NCBI GenBank assembly: GCA_002281555.1
Contig: NCGJ01000002.1
Coordinates: 1 to 64,000, forward strand
Reading direction: 5' to 3'
DNA length: 64,000 nt
Source of the DNA: Hydrogenophilales bacterium 28-61-23
GTDB lineage: Bacteria; Pseudomonadota; Gammaproteobacteria; Burkholderiales; Thiobacillaceae
The position numbers were made by a program, and so were the translations under genes. A model generated the notes under the pieces. The model worked only from the letters and a program-made list of their open reading frames with translations, was not told where the DNA came from and ran no database searches. This document shows, piece by piece, positions 8,613-18,312 of the stretch (within the stretch, counting starts at the first letter, position 1; every line of letters starts with the position of its first letter).

Positions 8613-8642
8613 TTGCTGGGCTAAAATGCAAGCGATTATAGA
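8613..8642 (+). promoter_or_regulatory. Possible sigma-70 promoter for ilvD
   Basis: TTGCTG (8613-8618), 18 bases, TATAGA (8637-8642) in the 64-base divergent region between lgt and ilvD. The fit to the consensus is moderate and the spacing acceptable. Confidence 0.35.
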
Positions 8643-8659
8643 GACCAAGGTTGAATCCC

Positions 8660-10513
8660 ATGCCCCAATACCGCTCCCGCACCACCACCCATGGCCGCAA
8701 CATGGCCGGCGCCCGCGCCTTGTGGCGCGCCACCGGCATGAAGGATGGCGATTTCGACAAGCCTATCGTCGCCATCGCCAATTCGTTCACCCAGTTCGTG
8801 CCCGGCCATGTGCATCTGAAAGACATGGGCCAACTGGTGGCGCGCGAGATCGAGGCGGCCGGCGGCGTGGCCAAGGAGTTCAACACCATCGCGGTCGACG
8901 ACGGCATCGCCATGGGCCACGGCGGCATGCTGTATTCGCTGCCCAGCCGCGATCTGATCGCGGATTCGGTTGAATACATGGTCAACGCGCATTGCGCCGA
9001 CGCGCTGGTGTGCATTTCCAATTGCGACAAGATCACGCCCGGCATGTTGATGGCCGCGCTGCGCCTGAACATTCCCACCGTATTCGTTTCCGGCGGGCCG
9101 ATGGAAGCCGGCAAGGTGATCTGGGACAACAAGACGATCAAGCTGGATCTGGTCGATGCGATGGTGCAAGCCGCCGATGCCAGTCGTTCCGACGCGGAAG
9201 TCGAGGCGACCGAACGTTCCGCCTGCCCGACCTGCGGCTCCTGTTCCGGCATGTTCACCGCCAATTCGATGAACTGCCTGACCGAAGCCCTGGGTTTAAG
9301 CCTGCCCGGCAACGGCTCCCTGCTCGCCACCCACGCCGACCGCAAGGAACTGTTCCTGCGCGCCGGCCGCTTGATCGTCGATCTGGCCAAACGCCATTAC
9401 GAGAAGGACGACGCCTCCATATTGCCGCGCGCCATCGCCAGCTTCGACGCATTCGAGAACGCGGTGTGCCTGGACATCGCCATGGGCGGCTCCACCAACA
9501 CCGTGCTGCACTTGCTGGCAGCGGCGCATGAAGCCGGCGTCAACTTCACGATGAAAGATATCGACCGGCTTTCCCGCAAAGTGCCCAACCTGGCCAAGGT
9601 CGCCCCCTCCACCCAGCTTTACCATATGGAAGACGTGCATCGCGCCGGCGGCGTCATGGCCATTCTGGGCGAACTCGACCGCGCCGGCCTGATCCACCGC
9701 GACTGCCACACCGTGCACAGCCACACGATGGGCGGCGCGCTGGAGAACTGGGATGTGATGCGTGCGCACGATATTTCCGTATTCGAGTTCTTCAAGGCCG
9801 CGCCCGGCGGCGTGCCGACGCAAGTCGCGTTCTCGCAGAACCGCCGCTTCCCGGAACTCGACCTGGACCGCGCCAACGGCTGCCTGCGCGACAAGGCGCA
9901 CGCCTATTCGCAAGACGGCGGCCTCGCCGTGCTGTACGGCAACCTGGCGCTGGACGGCTGCATCGTGAAGACCGCCGGCGTCGACGAAAGCATCCTGAAA
10001 TTCACCGGCCCGGCGCGTATTTTTGAAAGCCAGGATACGGCGGTGGCAGCGATTCTGGCCGACGAAATCAAGGAAGGCGACGTGCTGGTGATTCGCTACG
10101 AAGGCCCGCGCGGCGGCCCCGGCATGCAGGAAATGCTCTACCCGACTTCGTACCTGAAATCGAAGGGACTGGGCAAAGCCTGCGCGCTGATCACCGACGG
10201 CCGCTTCTCCGGCGGCACCTCCGGCCTCTCCATCGGCCACGTCTCGCCGGAAGCGGCGGAAGGCGGACTGATCGGCCTGGTAAAGGAAGGCGACCGCATC
10301 GAGATCGACATCCCCAACCGTAGCATCCAGTTGAAAGTGGATGCCGAGGAACTGTCGCGCCGCTGGGGCGAGATGGAACAAAAGGGAGCGCAAGCCTGGA
10401 AACCGGTCAACCGGGACCGCCCGGTTTCCCCCGCCCTGCGCGCGTATGCCGCGATGACCACCAGCGCGGCATTCGGCGCGGTGCGCGATGTTTCGCAAGT
10501 GGAACGCAAATAG
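8660..10513 (+). CDS. ilvD: Dihydroxy-acid dehydratase
   Basis: Third enzyme of branched-chain amino acid synthesis: dehydrates dihydroxy-isovalerate and dihydroxy-methylvalerate to the keto acids using an Fe-S cluster and Mg. 617 residues, the usual length. The beginning [18 protein letters not shown] matches the family, so ATG 8660 is preferred over the in-frame TTG at 8651. Cluster and metal motifs are visible: [12 protein letters not shown] and [18 protein letters not shown]. It is divergent from lgt and followed 9 bases later by an Uma2-family gene; no other ilv gene is nearby. Confidence 0.97.
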   Translation: MPQYRSRTTTHGRNMAGARALWRATGMKDGDFDKPIVAIANSFTQFVPGHVHLKDMGQLVAREIEAAGGVAKEFNTIAVDDGIAMGHGGMLYSLPSRDLIADSVEYMVNAHCADALVCISNCDKITPGMLMAALRLNIPTVFVSGGPMEAGKVIWDNKTIKLDLVDAMVQAADASRSDAEVEATERSACPTCGSCSGMFTANSMNCLTEALGLSLPGNGSLLATHADRKELFLRAGRLIVDLAKRHYEKDDASILPRAIASFDAFENAVCLDIAMGGSTNTVLHLLAAAHEAGVNFTMKDIDRLSRKVPNLAKVAPSTQLYHMEDVHRAGGVMAILGELDRAGLIHRDCHTVHSHTMGGALENWDVMRAHDISVFEFFKAAPGGVPTQVAFSQNRRFPELDLDRANGCLRDKAHAYSQDGGLAVLYGNLALDGCIVKTAGVDESILKFTGPARIFESQDTAVAAILADEIKEGDVLVIRYEGPRGGPGMQEMLYPTSYLKSKGLGKACALITDGRFSGGTSGLSIGHVSPEAAEGGLIGLVKEGDRIEIDIPNRSIQLKVDAEELSRRWGEMEQKGAQAWKPVNRDRPVSPALRAYAAMTTSAAFGAVRDVSQVERK

Positions 10514-10522
10514 GAGAACAAC

Positions 10523-11116
10523 ATGGGACTGCCGCTGCGCGATCCGGAATACCACACCTACGGCGATTACCTGACCTGGCCGGAGGACGTGCGCTACGAA
10601 TTGATCGACGGCGACGCCTACCTGATGGCGCCAGCCCCCACGGTCAGTCACCAGGACATCGCCGGCGAGGTGTACAGACAACTGGGAAATGCCTTGCAGG
10701 GCAAGCCGTGCCGCGCGCTGATTGCGCCGGTGGACGTGCGACTGCCGAAAGCGGATGAAGCCGACGAGCAGATCGATACCGTGGTGCAGCCCGATGTTCT
10801 GGTGGTCTGCGACAACGGCAAGCTCAGTGATCGCGGTGTGCGCGGCGCGCCGGACTGGGTGCTGGAAGTGCTGTCACCCGCCACGGCTGGTCACGATCAG
10901 GTCAAAAAGCTCCATCTCTACGAACGGCATGGCGTGCGCGAATATTGGCTGGTGCATCCGCGTGACAAGGTGTTGACCGTGTACACGCTGAACAACGGTG
11001 CCTATGGCCGCCCGTATACACAGGAACTCGTTGGCGAGACACCGGTTGGCGTGCTGGAAGGCGTCACCATCCAGTGGGACGACGTGGTCGCCCGTCTACC
11101 CAAACCCGAATTCTGA
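10523..11116 (+). CDS. Uma2 family (DUF820) endonuclease-fold protein
   Basis: 197 residues with the Uma2/DUF820 restriction-endonuclease-like fold: YELIDGD and the PD-(D/E)XK-like core QPDVLVVCD ... PDWVLEVLSPATAGHD followed by KLHLYERHGVREYWLV. The family is widespread and its physiological role is unsettled; a nuclease function is inferred only from the fold. AGGAGA lies just upstream of ATG 10523. It follows ilvD closely and may be read from the same transcript, although there is no functional connection. Confidence 0.85.
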   Translation: MGLPLRDPEYHTYGDYLTWPEDVRYELIDGDAYLMAPAPTVSHQDIAGEVYRQLGNALQGKPCRALIAPVDVRLPKADEADEQIDTVVQPDVLVVCDNGKLSDRGVRGAPDWVLEVLSPATAGHDQVKKLHLYERHGVREYWLVHPRDKVLTVYTLNNGAYGRPYTQELVGETPVGVLEGVTIQWDDVVARLPKPEF

Positions 11117-11120
11117 ATTC

Positions 11121-11462
11121 ATGCACGTCATTGACGTCCCTGAGCAAAAACCTTCCGCCCCGGAAGACCCTGCTGACGAACTGTCCTCCTCGCAAGAAGG
11201 AAGCCGCTTCCACAGTTGGCGCGGTTTTCTGTTCGCCAGCGTCGCGGTCAATCTGCTGTTCGTCTACGGCATGCTGGCCGGCATGGGCGATGCCACCGTC
11301 TCGATCTGGTACAAGTCCTTGGTCTGGTTGCCGTTCAATGTCATTTCCACGGCGCTCTACCTCGCCATCATGGCCCGGCTGGGCAATTCCGGCTGGGCGC
11401 TGTTCCGGGTAATCTGTGTCGTCATGATCGTCGCCAACTGGTCTGTCATGTTCGTCATCTGA
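11121..11462 (+). CDS. Small two- to three-helix membrane protein of unknown function
   Basis: 113 residues from ATG 11121 (MHVIDVPEQKPSAPEDP). A polar, Ser/Glu-rich N-terminal tail of about 35 residues is followed by three hydrophobic stretches (FLFASVAVNLLFVYGML, WLPFNVISTALYLAIMA, LFRVICVVMIVANWSV). I do not recognise a family. It begins 4 bases after the Uma2 stop, so the two are probably co-transcribed. Coding status is supported by clean membrane segments and GC-rich codon use like the neighbours. Confidence 0.6.
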   Translation: MHVIDVPEQKPSAPEDPADELSSSQEGSRFHSWRGFLFASVAVNLLFVYGMLAGMGDATVSIWYKSLVWLPFNVISTALYLAIMARLGNSGWALFRVICVVMIVANWSVMFVI

Positions 11463-11538
11463 ACCGACCCTTCCGAAGCGCCGCACGCCATCTGTTTCAA
11501 ATTTCCCCTATTCACTTACCCTCACTCTGGAGCTCCGC

Positions 11539-12444
11539 ATGACCCTCGCCGACCTGAACAGCCGCTTTGGCATCGCCGACCAACTCACCTTCATCGACGG
11601 CCCCAACGGCCTGGTTTTTGCCGAAATCGACAACGCGCTCGGCTCCGCCTACATCTGCCTGCAAGGCGCGCACATCACCACGTTCCGACCCAAGGATCAG
11701 GTCGAACCGGTGATCTGGGTATCCAAATTCGCCAAGTTCGCGCCGGGCAAATCCATCCGCGGCGGCGCGCCGGTGTGCTGGCCCTGGTTTGGTGCGCACG
11801 CGACCGAATCCAGCTTCCCCGGCCACGGCTTCGCCCGCACGGTGATGTGGGAAGTCACGCACAGCGCGGCTTTGCCCGGCGGCGAGACGGAAATCACGCT
11901 GGCCCTGCTGGAGACCGAGCAGACTCACGCTCAATGGCCGCACAAGACTCGCCTCGAACTCAACGTGATCGTCGGCAAGAGCCTCAAGGCCAGCCTCAAC
12001 ACCAGCAATCTGGGCGACACGCCGGTGCAGATCGGCGAAGCCTTGCACACCTATTTCCAGATCGGCGACATCGAAGAAGTGCAAGTGACCGGCCTGGAAA
12101 ACACCGTCTATCTCGACAAGGTCGGCGAGGTTGCACGCAAAACGCAAAGCGGCGCGATCACCTTCAATGGCGAGGTCGACCGGGTTTATGTCGACACGAC
12201 AGCCACCTGCACCATCGTCGATGCCCGCCTGAATCGCCGCATCGTCATCGCCAAAACCGGTTCCCGCTCCACCGTGGTGTGGACGCCGTGGACCGAGAAA
12301 GCCGACAAGATGGGCGACTTCGGCCCGGACGGCTGGCGCCAGATGGTCTGCGTGGAATCGGCCAACGCGCTGGAGAACGGGGTCACCGTGGCCGCCGGGG
12401 AAACCCACCGGATGACCGTGGAATACTCGGCGGAGGCGATGTAA
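11539..12444 (+). CDS. D-hexose-6-phosphate mutarotase (YeaD family)
   Basis: 301-residue aldose-1-epimerase-fold enzyme of the YeaD/YMR099c group, which interconverts alpha and beta anomers of hexose-6-phosphates. Visible family features are the early QGAHITTFRP segment, VCWPWFG, HGFARTVMW, and the GEALHTYFQIGDI region followed by DRVY and WTPWTEKADKMGDFG. CTGGAG lies 7 bases before ATG 11539. It sits between an unknown membrane protein and hemA, without an obvious pathway partner; fbp at 19-20 kb also acts on sugar phosphates. Confidence 0.9.
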   Translation: MTLADLNSRFGIADQLTFIDGPNGLVFAEIDNALGSAYICLQGAHITTFRPKDQVEPVIWVSKFAKFAPGKSIRGGAPVCWPWFGAHATESSFPGHGFARTVMWEVTHSAALPGGETEITLALLETEQTHAQWPHKTRLELNVIVGKSLKASLNTSNLGDTPVQIGEALHTYFQIGDIEEVQVTGLENTVYLDKVGEVARKTQSGAITFNGEVDRVYVDTTATCTIVDARLNRRIVIAKTGSRSTVVWTPWTEKADKMGDFGPDGWRQMVCVESANALENGVTVAAGETHRMTVEYSAEAM

Positions 12445-12485
12445 GCGTACAATGCGCGCCCCTATCGCATTGATTTCATAGCGGA

Positions 12486-13754
12486 ATGCAGCTTTTCGCC
12501 TGTGGCGTGAACCACCACACCGCGCCCGTCGCCATACGGGAGCGGGTCGCCTTTCCGCCCGACATACTGCCCAGAGCGTTGTCCGATGTAACCGGCGCGC
12601 GCCACGGGGCGGGCCGGCTCGCGCGTGAAGCGGCGATACTGTCGACCTGCAATCGCACCGAGATTTACTGCAATACGCAGGCACCCGAGCAGGTGGCGGA
12701 ATGGCTGGCCAACTTCCACGGCCTGCCGCCGCGCGAGGTGAAACCCTACCTGTATCTGCTGCCGCAACACGAAGCGGCCAACCACGCCTTCCGGGTCGCC
12801 TCCGGACTCGATTCGATGGTGCTGGGCGAAACCCAGATTCTCGGCCAGATGAAGCAGGCGGCTTCAAGCGCGCACGATGCGGGCACCCTGGGACTGCTGC
12901 TCAACAAGCTGTTCCAGCGCACCTTCTCGGTCGCCAAGGAAGTGCGCAGCTCGACCGAAATCGGTTCCAGCACGGTGTCCATGTCCGCCGCCGCCGTCAC
13001 GCTGGCGGAGCGTATCTTTCCGTCGATTTCCGGCCAGGCCGTGTTGTTCATCGGTGCCGGCGAGATGATCGACCTGGTCGCCACCCACTTCGCCGCGCGC
13101 AAACCGCGCCGCTTGATGGTGGTCAACCGCACCATCGAACGCGCGCGCGATCTGGCCAACAAGTTCGGCGGCGAAGCGGCGGCGCTGACCAATCTGCCCG
13201 ATCTGCTGGCCGAATTCGACATCGTCGTCACCTCCACCGCCAGCCCGCTGCCCATCGTCGGCCTGGGCCTGGTCGAACGCGCGATCAAACAGCGCAAGCA
13301 TCGCCCCATGTTCATGGTCGATCTGGCCGTGCCGCGCGATATCGAAACCGAAGTCGGCGAACTCAACGACGTGTTTCTCTACACCGTCGACAATCTGGGC
13401 GAAGTCGTGCGCGCCGGCCAGGATAGCCGGCTGTCGGCGGTGACTCAGGCCGAGGCGATCATCCAGGCGCGGGTCAACGAATTCATGCACTGGATGGACA
13501 CCCGCCAGGCGGTGCCGGTGATCCGTTCGCTGCGCGATCACGGCGAACGCCTGCGTCGGCACGAACTGGAAAAGGCGCACAAGGCGCTGCTCAAGGGCGA
13601 CCGGCCAGAAGCGGTGCTGGAAGCGCTCAGCCATGCCTTGACCAACAAATTCCTGCACGACCCCAGTCACGCCTTGAATCAGGCCGGCGAATCCGAGCGC
13701 GCGGAACTCGCTCGCCTGGTCTCCCATCTGTACAACCTGCACGACAATGAGTGA
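12486..13754 (+). CDS. hemA: Glutamyl-tRNA reductase
   Basis: First committed step of C5 tetrapyrrole synthesis: reduces glutamyl-tRNA(Glu) to glutamate-1-semialdehyde with NADPH. 422 residues, normal length. The active-site cysteine lies in [10 protein letters not shown] (about residue 58), the NADPH-binding stretch is [17 protein letters not shown], and the C-terminal dimerisation helices follow [14 protein letters not shown]. It begins [19 protein letters not shown]. It heads the conserved hemA-prfA-prmC order. Confidence 0.97.
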   Translation: MQLFACGVNHHTAPVAIRERVAFPPDILPRALSDVTGARHGAGRLAREAAILSTCNRTEIYCNTQAPEQVAEWLANFHGLPPREVKPYLYLLPQHEAANHAFRVASGLDSMVLGETQILGQMKQAASSAHDAGTLGLLLNKLFQRTFSVAKEVRSSTEIGSSTVSMSAAAVTLAERIFPSISGQAVLFIGAGEMIDLVATHFAARKPRRLMVVNRTIERARDLANKFGGEAAALTNLPDLLAEFDIVVTSTASPLPIVGLGLVERAIKQRKHRPMFMVDLAVPRDIETEVGELNDVFLYTVDNLGEVVRAGQDSRLSAVTQAEAIIQARVNEFMHWMDTRQAVPVIRSLRDHGERLRRHELEKAHKALLKGDRPEAVLEALSHALTNKFLHDPSHALNQAGESERAELARLVSHLYNLHDNE

Positions 13755-13886
13755 AAGGTGAAGGGTGGCGCGGCCGCGCCGCTGGTGAAGGGTGAAATGT
13801 GAAAGGTGAAACGCGGTACCGCGCGCATCACGTTTCATAACACCGCTCACGACACTTTCCACATTTCACCCCCCACGCCTCACTCA
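13751..13886. repeat. GTGAAA-type heptamer array with hairpin between hemA and prfA
   Basis: The 132-base hemA-prfA gap is made largely of heptamers of the form GTGAAAN/GTGAAGG (13751-13764 and 13785-13812), followed by a perfect palindrome CGCGGTACCGCG (13812-13823) and the inverse sequence CGTTTCA (13831-13837) and ATTTCACC. The same heptamer, in the opposite orientation, forms a tandem array directly before ntrY (32305-32332). There is no Shine-Dalgarno before prfA ATG 13887. Confidence 0.7.
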
Positions 13887-14969
13887 ATGAAACCCAGCCT
13901 TCAATCCAAACTCCAGCAACTCGCCTATCGCCTCGACGAGATCAGCGGCCTGCTCGCCGACGAGCGCGCCACGGCGGACATGGCGCAATACCGCAGGCTG
14001 AACCAGGAACATTCCGAACTGACGCCGGTGGTCGAGCATTACCATGCCTGGCAACAGGCGCAGGCCGATCTCGCCACCGCCGAAGGTCTGCTCGGCGACC
14101 CGGACATGAAGGAATTCGCGCAAGACGAGATCGGGGCCGCGAAACAGCGCCTGATCGAGCTGGATGCCGAACTGCAGATTCTGTTGCTGCCGCGCGACCC
14201 GAACGACGAACGCAATATCTTCCTGGAAGTCCGCGCCGGCACCGGCGGCAACGAGTCGGCGCTGTTCGCCGGCGACCTGTTCCGCATGTACGCCCGCTAC
14301 GCCGAACGCCAGCGCTGGAAGGTGGAGATCGTGTCGGCCAGCGACGGCGAAGTCGGCGGCTACAAGGAAATCATCGCCCGTATCGTCGGCAATGGCGCCT
14401 ATTCGAAGCTGAAGTTCGAATCCGGCGGCCATCGCGTCCAGCGCGTGCCGGATACCGAAACCCAGGGCCGCATCCACACCTCCGCCTGCACCGTCGCGGT
14501 GATGCCGGAAGCCGACGCCGCCGCGGCAATCGACATCAACCCGGCCGACCTGCGCATCGACACCTTCCGCGCCTCCGGCGCCGGCGGCCAGCACATCAAC
14601 AAGACCGATTCCGCCGTGCGCATCACGCATCTGCCGTCCGGTCTGGTCGTGGAATGCCAGGACGATCGCTCGCAGCACAAAAACAAGGCGCAGGCGCTGT
14701 CGGTGCTGGCCGCGCGCCTGAAAGACCAGCAGGAACGCGAAGCCCACGCCAAAGAGGCCAGCACGCGCAAGAGCCTGATCGGCACCGGCGACCGCTCCGA
14801 CCGCATCCGCACCTACAACTTCCCGCAAGGCCGCGTCACCGACCACCGCATCAACCTCACGCTATACAAGATCGACGCGATCATGGAAGGCGGCCTGGAC
14901 GAACTCATCGCCGCGCTGACCGCCGAACATCAAACCGAATTGTTGTCGGCCTTGTCCGGCGAAGAATGA
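13887..14969 (+). CDS. prfA: Peptide chain release factor 1
   Basis: Recognises UAA and UAG stop codons and triggers peptidyl-tRNA hydrolysis. 360 residues, exactly the length of the E. coli protein. The catalytic GGQ motif is in [16 protein letters not shown], and the stop-codon recognition PxT tripeptide is PDT in [15 protein letters not shown] 13887 ([16 protein letters not shown]) matches the family start; an in-frame GTG at 13806 lies in repeat sequence and is rejected. The stop overlaps the start of prmC, whose product methylates the GGQ glutamine. Confidence 0.97.
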   Translation: MKPSLQSKLQQLAYRLDEISGLLADERATADMAQYRRLNQEHSELTPVVEHYHAWQQAQADLATAEGLLGDPDMKEFAQDEIGAAKQRLIELDAELQILLLPRDPNDERNIFLEVRAGTGGNESALFAGDLFRMYARYAERQRWKVEIVSASDGEVGGYKEIIARIVGNGAYSKLKFESGGHRVQRVPDTETQGRIHTSACTVAVMPEADAAAAIDINPADLRIDTFRASGAGGQHINKTDSAVRITHLPSGLVVECQDDRSQHKNKAQALSVLAARLKDQQEREAHAKEASTRKSLIGTGDRSDRIRTYNFPQGRVTDHRINLTLYKIDAIMEGGLDELIAALTAEHQTELLSALSGEE

Positions 14970-15877
14970 GCGCCGCTCCGACCGTTGCCACGCTGCTGCG
15001 CGACGCGACCGGCCGGCTGGCCGACGCCCTCGCGCTGGATAGAAGCGAGGCCCGCATCGAGGCGCGTGCGCTGCTCGCGCACGCGCTCAAGGTCGACCAC
15101 GCCTGGCTCATAGCGCACGACCGCGATACGCCGGCGCCGGCCCTGCGACACGCCATCGAAAGCCTGATCGTTCGCCGCGCGGGCGGCGAACCGGTCGCCT
15201 ACATCATCGGCGAGCGGGAATTCTTCGGCCTGAATTTTGTCGTCGGCCCGGCGGTGCTCATTCCACGTCCGGATACCGAACTGCTGGTCGAAGCCGCCCT
15301 GCAACGCCTGCCCGAGCATCCGTCCTGCCGCATCCTCGACCTCGGCACCGGCAGTGGCGCCATCGCCATCGCGCTGGCTCGGCGTTGTCCCAGCGCGGAA
15401 GTGGTCGCGGTCGATGTCTCCGCCGATGCGCTGGCGATCGCGCAAGCCAACGCGCGTCGACTCGGAGCTGCAAATCTGCATTGCATGGCCGGAGACTGGT
15501 ATGCCGGACTCGGCATAAAGAAATTCGACCTGATCGTCTCCAACCCGCCCTATATCGCTTCAGCCGATCCTCACCTGAGCGCGGGCGACCTTCGCTTCGA
15601 GCCGCTTCAGGCGCTCGCGTCGGGCGACGACGGACTGCGCGACATTCGCCGCATCGTCGCCGGCGCGCCGGCGCATCTTGCCGACCAGGGCTGGCTCTTG
15701 CTCGAACACGGCTTCGAACAGGCTGGCGCTGTCGTCGAACTGCTGCAACAACATGGCTTCGAGCAGACCTGCACACTGCGCGATCTGGCCGGACTGAACC
15801 GGGTCAGCGGCGGGCGGTGGCCAAACCAGCCCAATCGACAAGCCCGCCCCGGCCTCGGGGCAGGGCCAGCGGGCTGA
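14966..15877 (+). CDS. prmC: Release factor glutamine methyltransferase
   Basis: Uses S-adenosylmethionine to methylate the GGQ glutamine of release factors. 303 residues: N-terminal helical substrate-binding domain, then a Rossmann fold with SAM-binding [15 protein letters not shown] and the amino-methyltransferase signature NPPY ([11 protein letters not shown]). The overlapping ATGA with prfA indicates translational coupling. The C-terminus is slightly long and Gly/Pro-rich (PGLGAGPAG), and its stop codon is embedded in a terminator-like hairpin. Confidence 0.95.
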   Translation: MSAAPTVATLLRDATGRLADALALDRSEARIEARALLAHALKVDHAWLIAHDRDTPAPALRHAIESLIVRRAGGEPVAYIIGEREFFGLNFVVGPAVLIPRPDTELLVEAALQRLPEHPSCRILDLGTGSGAIAIALARRCPSAEVVAVDVSADALAIAQANARRLGAANLHCMAGDWYAGLGIKKFDLIVSNPPYIASADPHLSAGDLRFEPLQALASGDDGLRDIRRIVAGAPAHLADQGWLLLEHGFEQAGAVVELLQQHGFEQTCTLRDLAGLNRVSGGRWPNQPNRQARPGLGAGPAG

Positions 15878-15895
15878 TACACTAGCCCGCGTTTT
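15869..15895 (+). terminator. Terminator-like hairpin after prmC
   Basis: GCGGGCT (15869-15875), 8-base loop, AGCCCGC (15884-15890), then GTTTT. The stem includes the prmC stop codon. It likely ends the hemA-prfA-prmC transcript and separates it from the HPr-rel-A cassette that starts at 15912. Confidence 0.6.
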
Positions 15896-15911
15896 CTGCC
15901 GATTATCGAAG

Positions 15912-16202
15912 ATGACTTCAGCTCCCTCCCGCACCTGGCGCATTCCCCTGGAAGCCGACTTGCGCCACCGCGAATGGGATGGCGAACACGTCTTCTTCCA
16001 TGGCGCGGCGGGCGACACGCACCGTTTTTCCGAGGCCACCGCGCTGATCCTGCTGCGCTTGATGGCCGCCCCGGCCGACCAAGCCAGCCTGGCCCGCCTG
16101 CTGGCCGAATCGGCTGAAGTCGATCTGGCCGAAGCCGAACCGGCGCTGGCGGATATCCTGGCCGAACTGGCCAGACTCGAATATGCGGAGCCGGTGGCAT
16201 GA
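15912..16202 (+). CDS. HPr-rel-A system PqqD-family peptide chaperone
   Basis: 96-residue protein of the PqqD-like winged-helix (RiPP recognition element) type: WRIPLEADLRHREWDGE, then FSEATALILLRLMAA and two helices ending EYAEPVA. PqqD-like proteins hold a leader or substrate peptide and present it to a modifying enzyme. It is the first gene of a three-gene overlapping set with an HprK-like kinase and a nucleotidyltransferase, the arrangement named HPr-rel-A in TIGRFAMs. The substrate is unknown; the secreted protein at 18313 is the nearest candidate. The stop overlaps the start of the next gene by four bases. Confidence 0.85.
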   Translation: MTSAPSRTWRIPLEADLRHREWDGEHVFFHGAAGDTHRFSEATALILLRLMAAPADQASLARLLAESAEVDLAEAEPALADILAELARLEYAEPVA

Positions 16203-17101
16203 AACTGGCCGATCTGTCCCTGGCGCAACTGCGCCAGCGCCTGGCCGACAACGACTTGGCGTTGCGCACCGGCCCCTTCGTCACCCGCATACACAGCCCC
16301 ATGCCGCAAATTGCCGACGGCTTGCTGCGGCTTTATGGCGAATTCCGGCTCGATGACGGCAAGTTCCAGGATTTCCATGTCCGCGTCGGCCCGCCAACCG
16401 GCCTGCGCCGCTGGCTGCGGCCGCAGATCAATTTCTGGTATGACGGCCATTCGCCGTTCAAACCGCTACCGGCCAACCACGCCTTCGCGCTGATGGAATG
16501 GGGATTGAACTGGTGTGTCGCCGGCCACGCCCATCATTACCTGATGCTGCACGCCGCCGTGCTGGAAAAGAACGGCCGCGCCGTGGTGCTGCCGGGCGAC
16601 CCCGGCGCCGGCAAGAGCACGCTCACCGCCGCGCTGATGCTGTCCGGCTGGCGCTTGCTGTCCGACGAAATCACCCTGATCGACCGCGACGACGGCCTCT
16701 TGGTCGGCCTGGCGCGCCCGGTCAGCCTGAAGAACGCATCCATCGACGTGATCCGGCGCGCGTTTCCCGACGCGGTAATCGGCGCGCCGGCCTACGACAC
16801 ACACAAGGGCACGGTGGCGCATGTACGGCCCAGCGCCGACAGCGTCGCCCGCGTCGGCGAAAAAGCGCGGCCGGCCTGGGTCATCTTCCCGCGCTGGCGA
16901 GAAGGAAGCCCGGCGCGTCTGAGCCCGCATTCGCGCGCCGACGCGATGTTGCATACCGCCAGCCACGCCTTTAATTACAGCTTGTTGGGCGGACTCGGTT
17001 TCGAGCTCAACGCCGCGCTGATGGATGCCTGCACGTGCCACGACTTCGAATATTCAAACCTCGACGACGCGCTGCGGGTCTTTTCGGAATTGGCGGCATG
17101 A
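16199..17101 (+). CDS. HprK-related kinase A
   Basis: 300 residues, distantly related to HPr(Ser) kinase/phosphatase. The P-loop is GDPGAGKST (133-141), preceded by LMLHAAVLEKNG, in which His118 corresponds by position to the conserved HprK histidine region, and followed by LLSDEITLID, like the HprK acidic motif. The N-terminal 110 residues are not HprK-like. There is no PTS HPr gene in the window, so the target is probably not HPr. It overlaps both neighbours by four bases. HprK-like kinases in some lasso-peptide clusters phosphorylate a serine on the peptide tail; a comparable role here is inference. Confidence 0.88.
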   Translation: MKLADLSLAQLRQRLADNDLALRTGPFVTRIHSPMPQIADGLLRLYGEFRLDDGKFQDFHVRVGPPTGLRRWLRPQINFWYDGHSPFKPLPANHAFALMEWGLNWCVAGHAHHYLMLHAAVLEKNGRAVVLPGDPGAGKSTLTAALMLSGWRLLSDEITLIDRDDGLLVGLARPVSLKNASIDVIRRAFPDAVIGAPAYDTHKGTVAHVRPSADSVARVGEKARPAWVIFPRWREGSPARLSPHSRADAMLHTASHAFNYSLLGGLGFELNAALMDACTCHDFEYSNLDDALRVFSELAA

Positions 17102-18183
17102 GCCTTGACCAGCGCTGCCAACCCTTGCTCAACGTCCTGCGCGATGCCACGCACATGGCCACGCTCGATCTGGAAAACTGGGATTTGCTGCTACGCCAGG
17201 CCGGCTCCGCCGGGCTGCTATCCCGCATCGCCATACAAGCCGATGCGCTTGGCCTCGACGTCCAAGTCCCGGACGCGGTGCGCCCGCATCTGACCGCTGC
17301 CCGCACCTTGGCCGCCAAGCAACGCCAGGCCGTGCGCTGGGAAGCGCGCCGAGTGGCGCGCGCACTGTCGGGAATCGAAGGCCCCGTGCTGCTGCTCAAG
17401 GGCGCGGCTTATGCCATTGCCGACTTGCCGCCGGCCGCCGGCAGACTATTCGGAGACATCGATATTCTGGTTCCGCGGGCGCAACTCGGCCAGACCGAGG
17501 CCGCACTGATGCTGGCCGGCTGGCACACGCAGACACAGGACGACTACGACCAGCGTTACTACCGGCGCTGGATGCACGAACTGCCGCCGATGACCCACAT
17601 CCGGCGCGGCACGGTGCTCGATGTGCATCACAACCTGCTGCCGGAAACCGCGCGCATTCGCACCCATGCCTCGCCCATCCTCGACGCGGCCAAGGCACTG
17701 GCCGATCCGGCCGGGCTCAGCATCCCCGCGAATGTCGATCTGGTGCTGCATTCCGCCTGTCATCTGTTCCACGAAGGCGAATGGGGCCACGGCCTGCGCG
17801 ATCTGGTCGATCTCGACGCCATGCTGCGCACCTTCTCGGCCGAAGCGGATTTCTGGCCGAGGCTGCAGGCGCGCGCGCGGACCCTCAATCTGGGGCGGCC
17901 GTTGTATTACGCGCTGGACACCTGCCGACGCTGGCTGAAAACCCCCATTCCAGATCGCGTCATCGCCGAATGCCCATCGAAACCGCCGACATGGCAACGT
18001 CCGCTGATGCGCAAGCTATTCGATGCGGGACTGGCCTCGGTGCATGCCTCTTGCGCAAGCGGAGGTTTGAAATCAGCCACCTTCATTCTGTTCGTACGCG
18101 GCCACTACTTGCGCATGCCATGGCATCTGCTGTTGCCGCATTTGTTGCATCAGGCGCTCAGACGGGATGCGCCGCAAACCTGA
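17098..18183 (+). CDS. Nucleotidyltransferase family protein (NTP_transf_5 type)
   Basis: 361 residues with the uncharacterised nucleotidyltransferase fold: LLLKGAAYAIADLP followed by GRLFGDIDILVPR, the motif with paired aspartates expected to bind metal and nucleotide. It starts at ATG 17098, overlapping the kinase stop (ATGA); a longer frame start at 17035 lies within the kinase gene. It completes the HPr-rel-A cassette. Members of this family in lasso-peptide clusters act after an HprK-like kinase on the phosphorylated serine; that parallel is from memory and the function here is inference. The last 60 residues contain a basic, membrane-proximal-looking helix (FILFVRGHYLRMPWHLLL). Confidence 0.83.
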   Translation: MSLDQRCQPLLNVLRDATHMATLDLENWDLLLRQAGSAGLLSRIAIQADALGLDVQVPDAVRPHLTAARTLAAKQRQAVRWEARRVARALSGIEGPVLLLKGAAYAIADLPPAAGRLFGDIDILVPRAQLGQTEAALMLAGWHTQTQDDYDQRYYRRWMHELPPMTHIRRGTVLDVHHNLLPETARIRTHASPILDAAKALADPAGLSIPANVDLVLHSACHLFHEGEWGHGLRDLVDLDAMLRTFSAEADFWPRLQARARTLNLGRPLYYALDTCRRWLKTPIPDRVIAECPSKPPTWQRPLMRKLFDAGLASVHASCASGGLKSATFILFVRGHYLRMPWHLLLPHLLHQALRRDAPQT

Positions 18184-18208
18184 ACAAGTAGCGTCGGGAT
18201 TTTTTACA

Positions 18209-18225
18209 TTACGTTTTTCACGTAA
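18209..18225. promoter_or_regulatory. 17-bp inverted repeat, candidate activator site
   Basis: TTACGT-TTTTC-ACGTAA, a perfect six-base inverted repeat with 5-base centre. Its midpoint lies about 70 bases upstream of the transcription start predicted from the sigma-54-type promoter at 18262, a normal position for an enhancer-binding protein. Confidence 0.45.
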
Positions 18226-18261
18226 ACGCTAAGCCGTTGTTTCAAATTGGGATTATCCGGG

Positions 18262-18276
18262 TGGTATATTTCTTGC
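18262..18276 (+). promoter_or_regulatory. Sigma-54 (-24/-12) promoter of the GYWK-motif gene
   Basis: TGGTAT-N5-TTGC fits the RpoN consensus TGGCAC-N5-TTGC with invariant GG and GC at the exact spacing. It lies 37 bases before ATG 18313. A second inverted repeat, TTCACG-N6-CGTGAA (18283-18300), falls at the predicted start of the transcript and borders the ribosome-binding AAGGA, so it could be an operator or a leader hairpin. Confidence 0.65.
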
Positions 18277-18312
18277 TTATTATTCACGCAATTACGTGAA
18301 GGAACACACGCC

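Noticed and set aside
14449-14457. PDT in place of PAT/PVT in the RF1 stop-codon recognition motif
   Set aside because: Only the outer Pro and Thr are strongly conserved; the middle residue varies among bacteria, so altered stop-codon reading is not indicated.
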